Below are positions 5,990-6,564 of a stretch of 6,564 nt of DNA, in pieces. Position 1 is the stretch's first letter. Each line of letters starts with the position of its first letter. The notes beneath the pieces were generated by a model that saw nothing but the letters and a program-made list of their open reading frames with translations, had not been told where the DNA came from and did not search any database. Source of the stretch: Flavobacteriaceae bacterium (lineage in GTDB: Bacteria; Bacteroidota; Bacteroidia; Flavobacteriales; Flavobacteriaceae); assembly GCA_018674025.1 (NCBI GenBank), contig JABHBC010000254.1:1-6564 (forward strand). Direction: 5' to 3'. The translations under genes were made by a program, and so were the position numbers.

Positions 5990-6564
5990 ATGGATTTAAA
6001 ACAAAAAATAGAACTAGCATGGGACAATAGAGATTTGTTAAATGATTCAAGCACTATTAAAGCGATTAATGATACTATTGAGTTAGTTGACTCTGGTAAA
6101 TTGAGAGTTGCTCAATTAAATCAGTCCAAATGGATTGTTAATGAATGGGTTAAAAAAGCAGTTTTATTATACTTTCCTATAAATAAAATGACAACTTTAC
6201 AAGCTGGGCCACTAGAATTTCATGACAAAATTCCTTTAAAAAGAGATTATGCCAAAAAAGGAATAAGGGTTGTCCCAAGTGCTATATCCAGATATGGATC
6301 CTATATTTCTTCCGGATGTATATTAATGCCAAGTTATGTTAATATTGGAGCTTATATTGGTAAAGGCACAATGGTAGATACTTGGGCTACAGTTGGTAGT
6401 TGTGCTCAAATTGGTGAAAACGTTCACATTTCTGGCGGTGTAGGAATTGGAGGTGTTCTAGAACCTGTACAAGCTTCGCCTGTAATAATTGAGGATAATG
6501 TTTTTTTAGGCTCAAGAAGTATTATAGTTGAAGGAGTAATTATAAGAAAAGAAGCTGTTCTTGG
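5990..6564 (+). CDS. dapD: 2,3,4,5-tetrahydropyridine-2,6-dicarboxylate N-succinyltransferase (3' partial)
   Basis: The window holds 191 complete codons of a protein that is usually about 270 residues, and the frame stays open to the last base. The enzyme transfers succinyl from succinyl-CoA to tetrahydrodipicolinate in the succinylase branch of diaminopimelate/lysine synthesis, in the cytosol. The N-terminal helical domain (1 to about 95) includes WIVNEWVKKAVLLYFPI (48-64). From about residue 100 the left-handed beta-helix of hexapeptide repeats begins. It carries the DapD core MPSYVNIGAYIGKGTMVDTW (113-132), with the conserved Asp130, then VGSCAQIG, SGGVGIGGVLEP (148-159) and EDNVFLGSR (168-176). 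The start is the first ATG in frame and gives the expected length before the core. The gene is divergent from ruvX and has its own -7 box. Confidence 0.96.
   Translation, partial: MDLKQKIELAWDNRDLLNDSSTIKAINDTIELVDSGKLRVAQLNQSKWIVNEWVKKAVLLYFPINKMTTLQAGPLEFHDKIPLKRDYAKKGIRVVPSAISRYGSYISSGCILMPSYVNIGAYIGKGTMVDTWATVGSCAQIGENVHISGGVGIGGVLEPVQASPVIIEDNVFLGSRSIIVEGVIIRKEAVL

Noticed and set aside
1..6564. CRISPR array, insertion sequence, tRNA, phage or defence island.
   Set aside because: No spaced direct repeats, transposase motifs, terminal inverted repeats or tRNA cloverleaf were seen; genes fill nearly the whole window and belong to core or envelope families.

Overview
The window looks like a low-GC Bacteroidota chromosome, most probably from the Flavobacteriia. 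The base composition is strongly AT-rich in every gene. Shine-Dalgarno sequences are weak or absent. Both promoters in the divergent intergenic region carry the Bacteroidota -7 consensus TAnnTTTG (here TATATTTG). The protein families and their order (ruvX-def divergent from dapD) also fit. I see no mobile element, phage gene, CRISPR array, tRNA or rRNA; this reads as core chromosome with a cell-envelope flavour.

Left block, plus strand (1-2668): three tightly packed genes. They are the 3' part of a family 2 glycosyltransferase that resembles polyprenyl-phosphate sugar synthases (DPM1/ArnC/GtrB type), a 206-residue membrane protein made of two copies of the LAB_N domain, and a 530-residue GT-C/ArnT-like membrane glycosyltransferase. 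The first pair overlaps by 8 bases and the second pair abuts. They read as one module: charge a lipid carrier with a sugar in the cytoplasm, move it across the inner membrane, transfer the sugar to an envelope acceptor outside. The middle protein sits where a flippase would be expected; that role is inferred.

Middle block, minus strand (2651-5884, read right to left): ruvX, def, a MATE exporter, a 74-residue acidic protein of unknown function and a PAP2-type lipid phosphatase. From def onward the genes are separated by 0-5 bases, so they are very likely one transcript. The phosphatase converges on the glycosyltransferase module and their 3' ends overlap by 18 bases. An AT-rich stem-loop followed by a T-run covers this junction and may end the plus-strand transcript.

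Right block, plus strand (5990-6564): the first 191 codons of dapD (tetrahydrodipicolinate N-succinyltransferase, lysine/diaminopimelate pathway), running off the window. The 105-base gap between ruvX and dapD holds two divergent promoters. The one for ruvX is so close to the ATG that the mRNA would be nearly leaderless.

I did not find a clearly new defence or mobile system. The most noteworthy material is the lipid-carrier glycosylation module with its duplicated LAB_N protein, the small conserved-looking orphan protein in the housekeeping operon, and the compact regulatory junctions.
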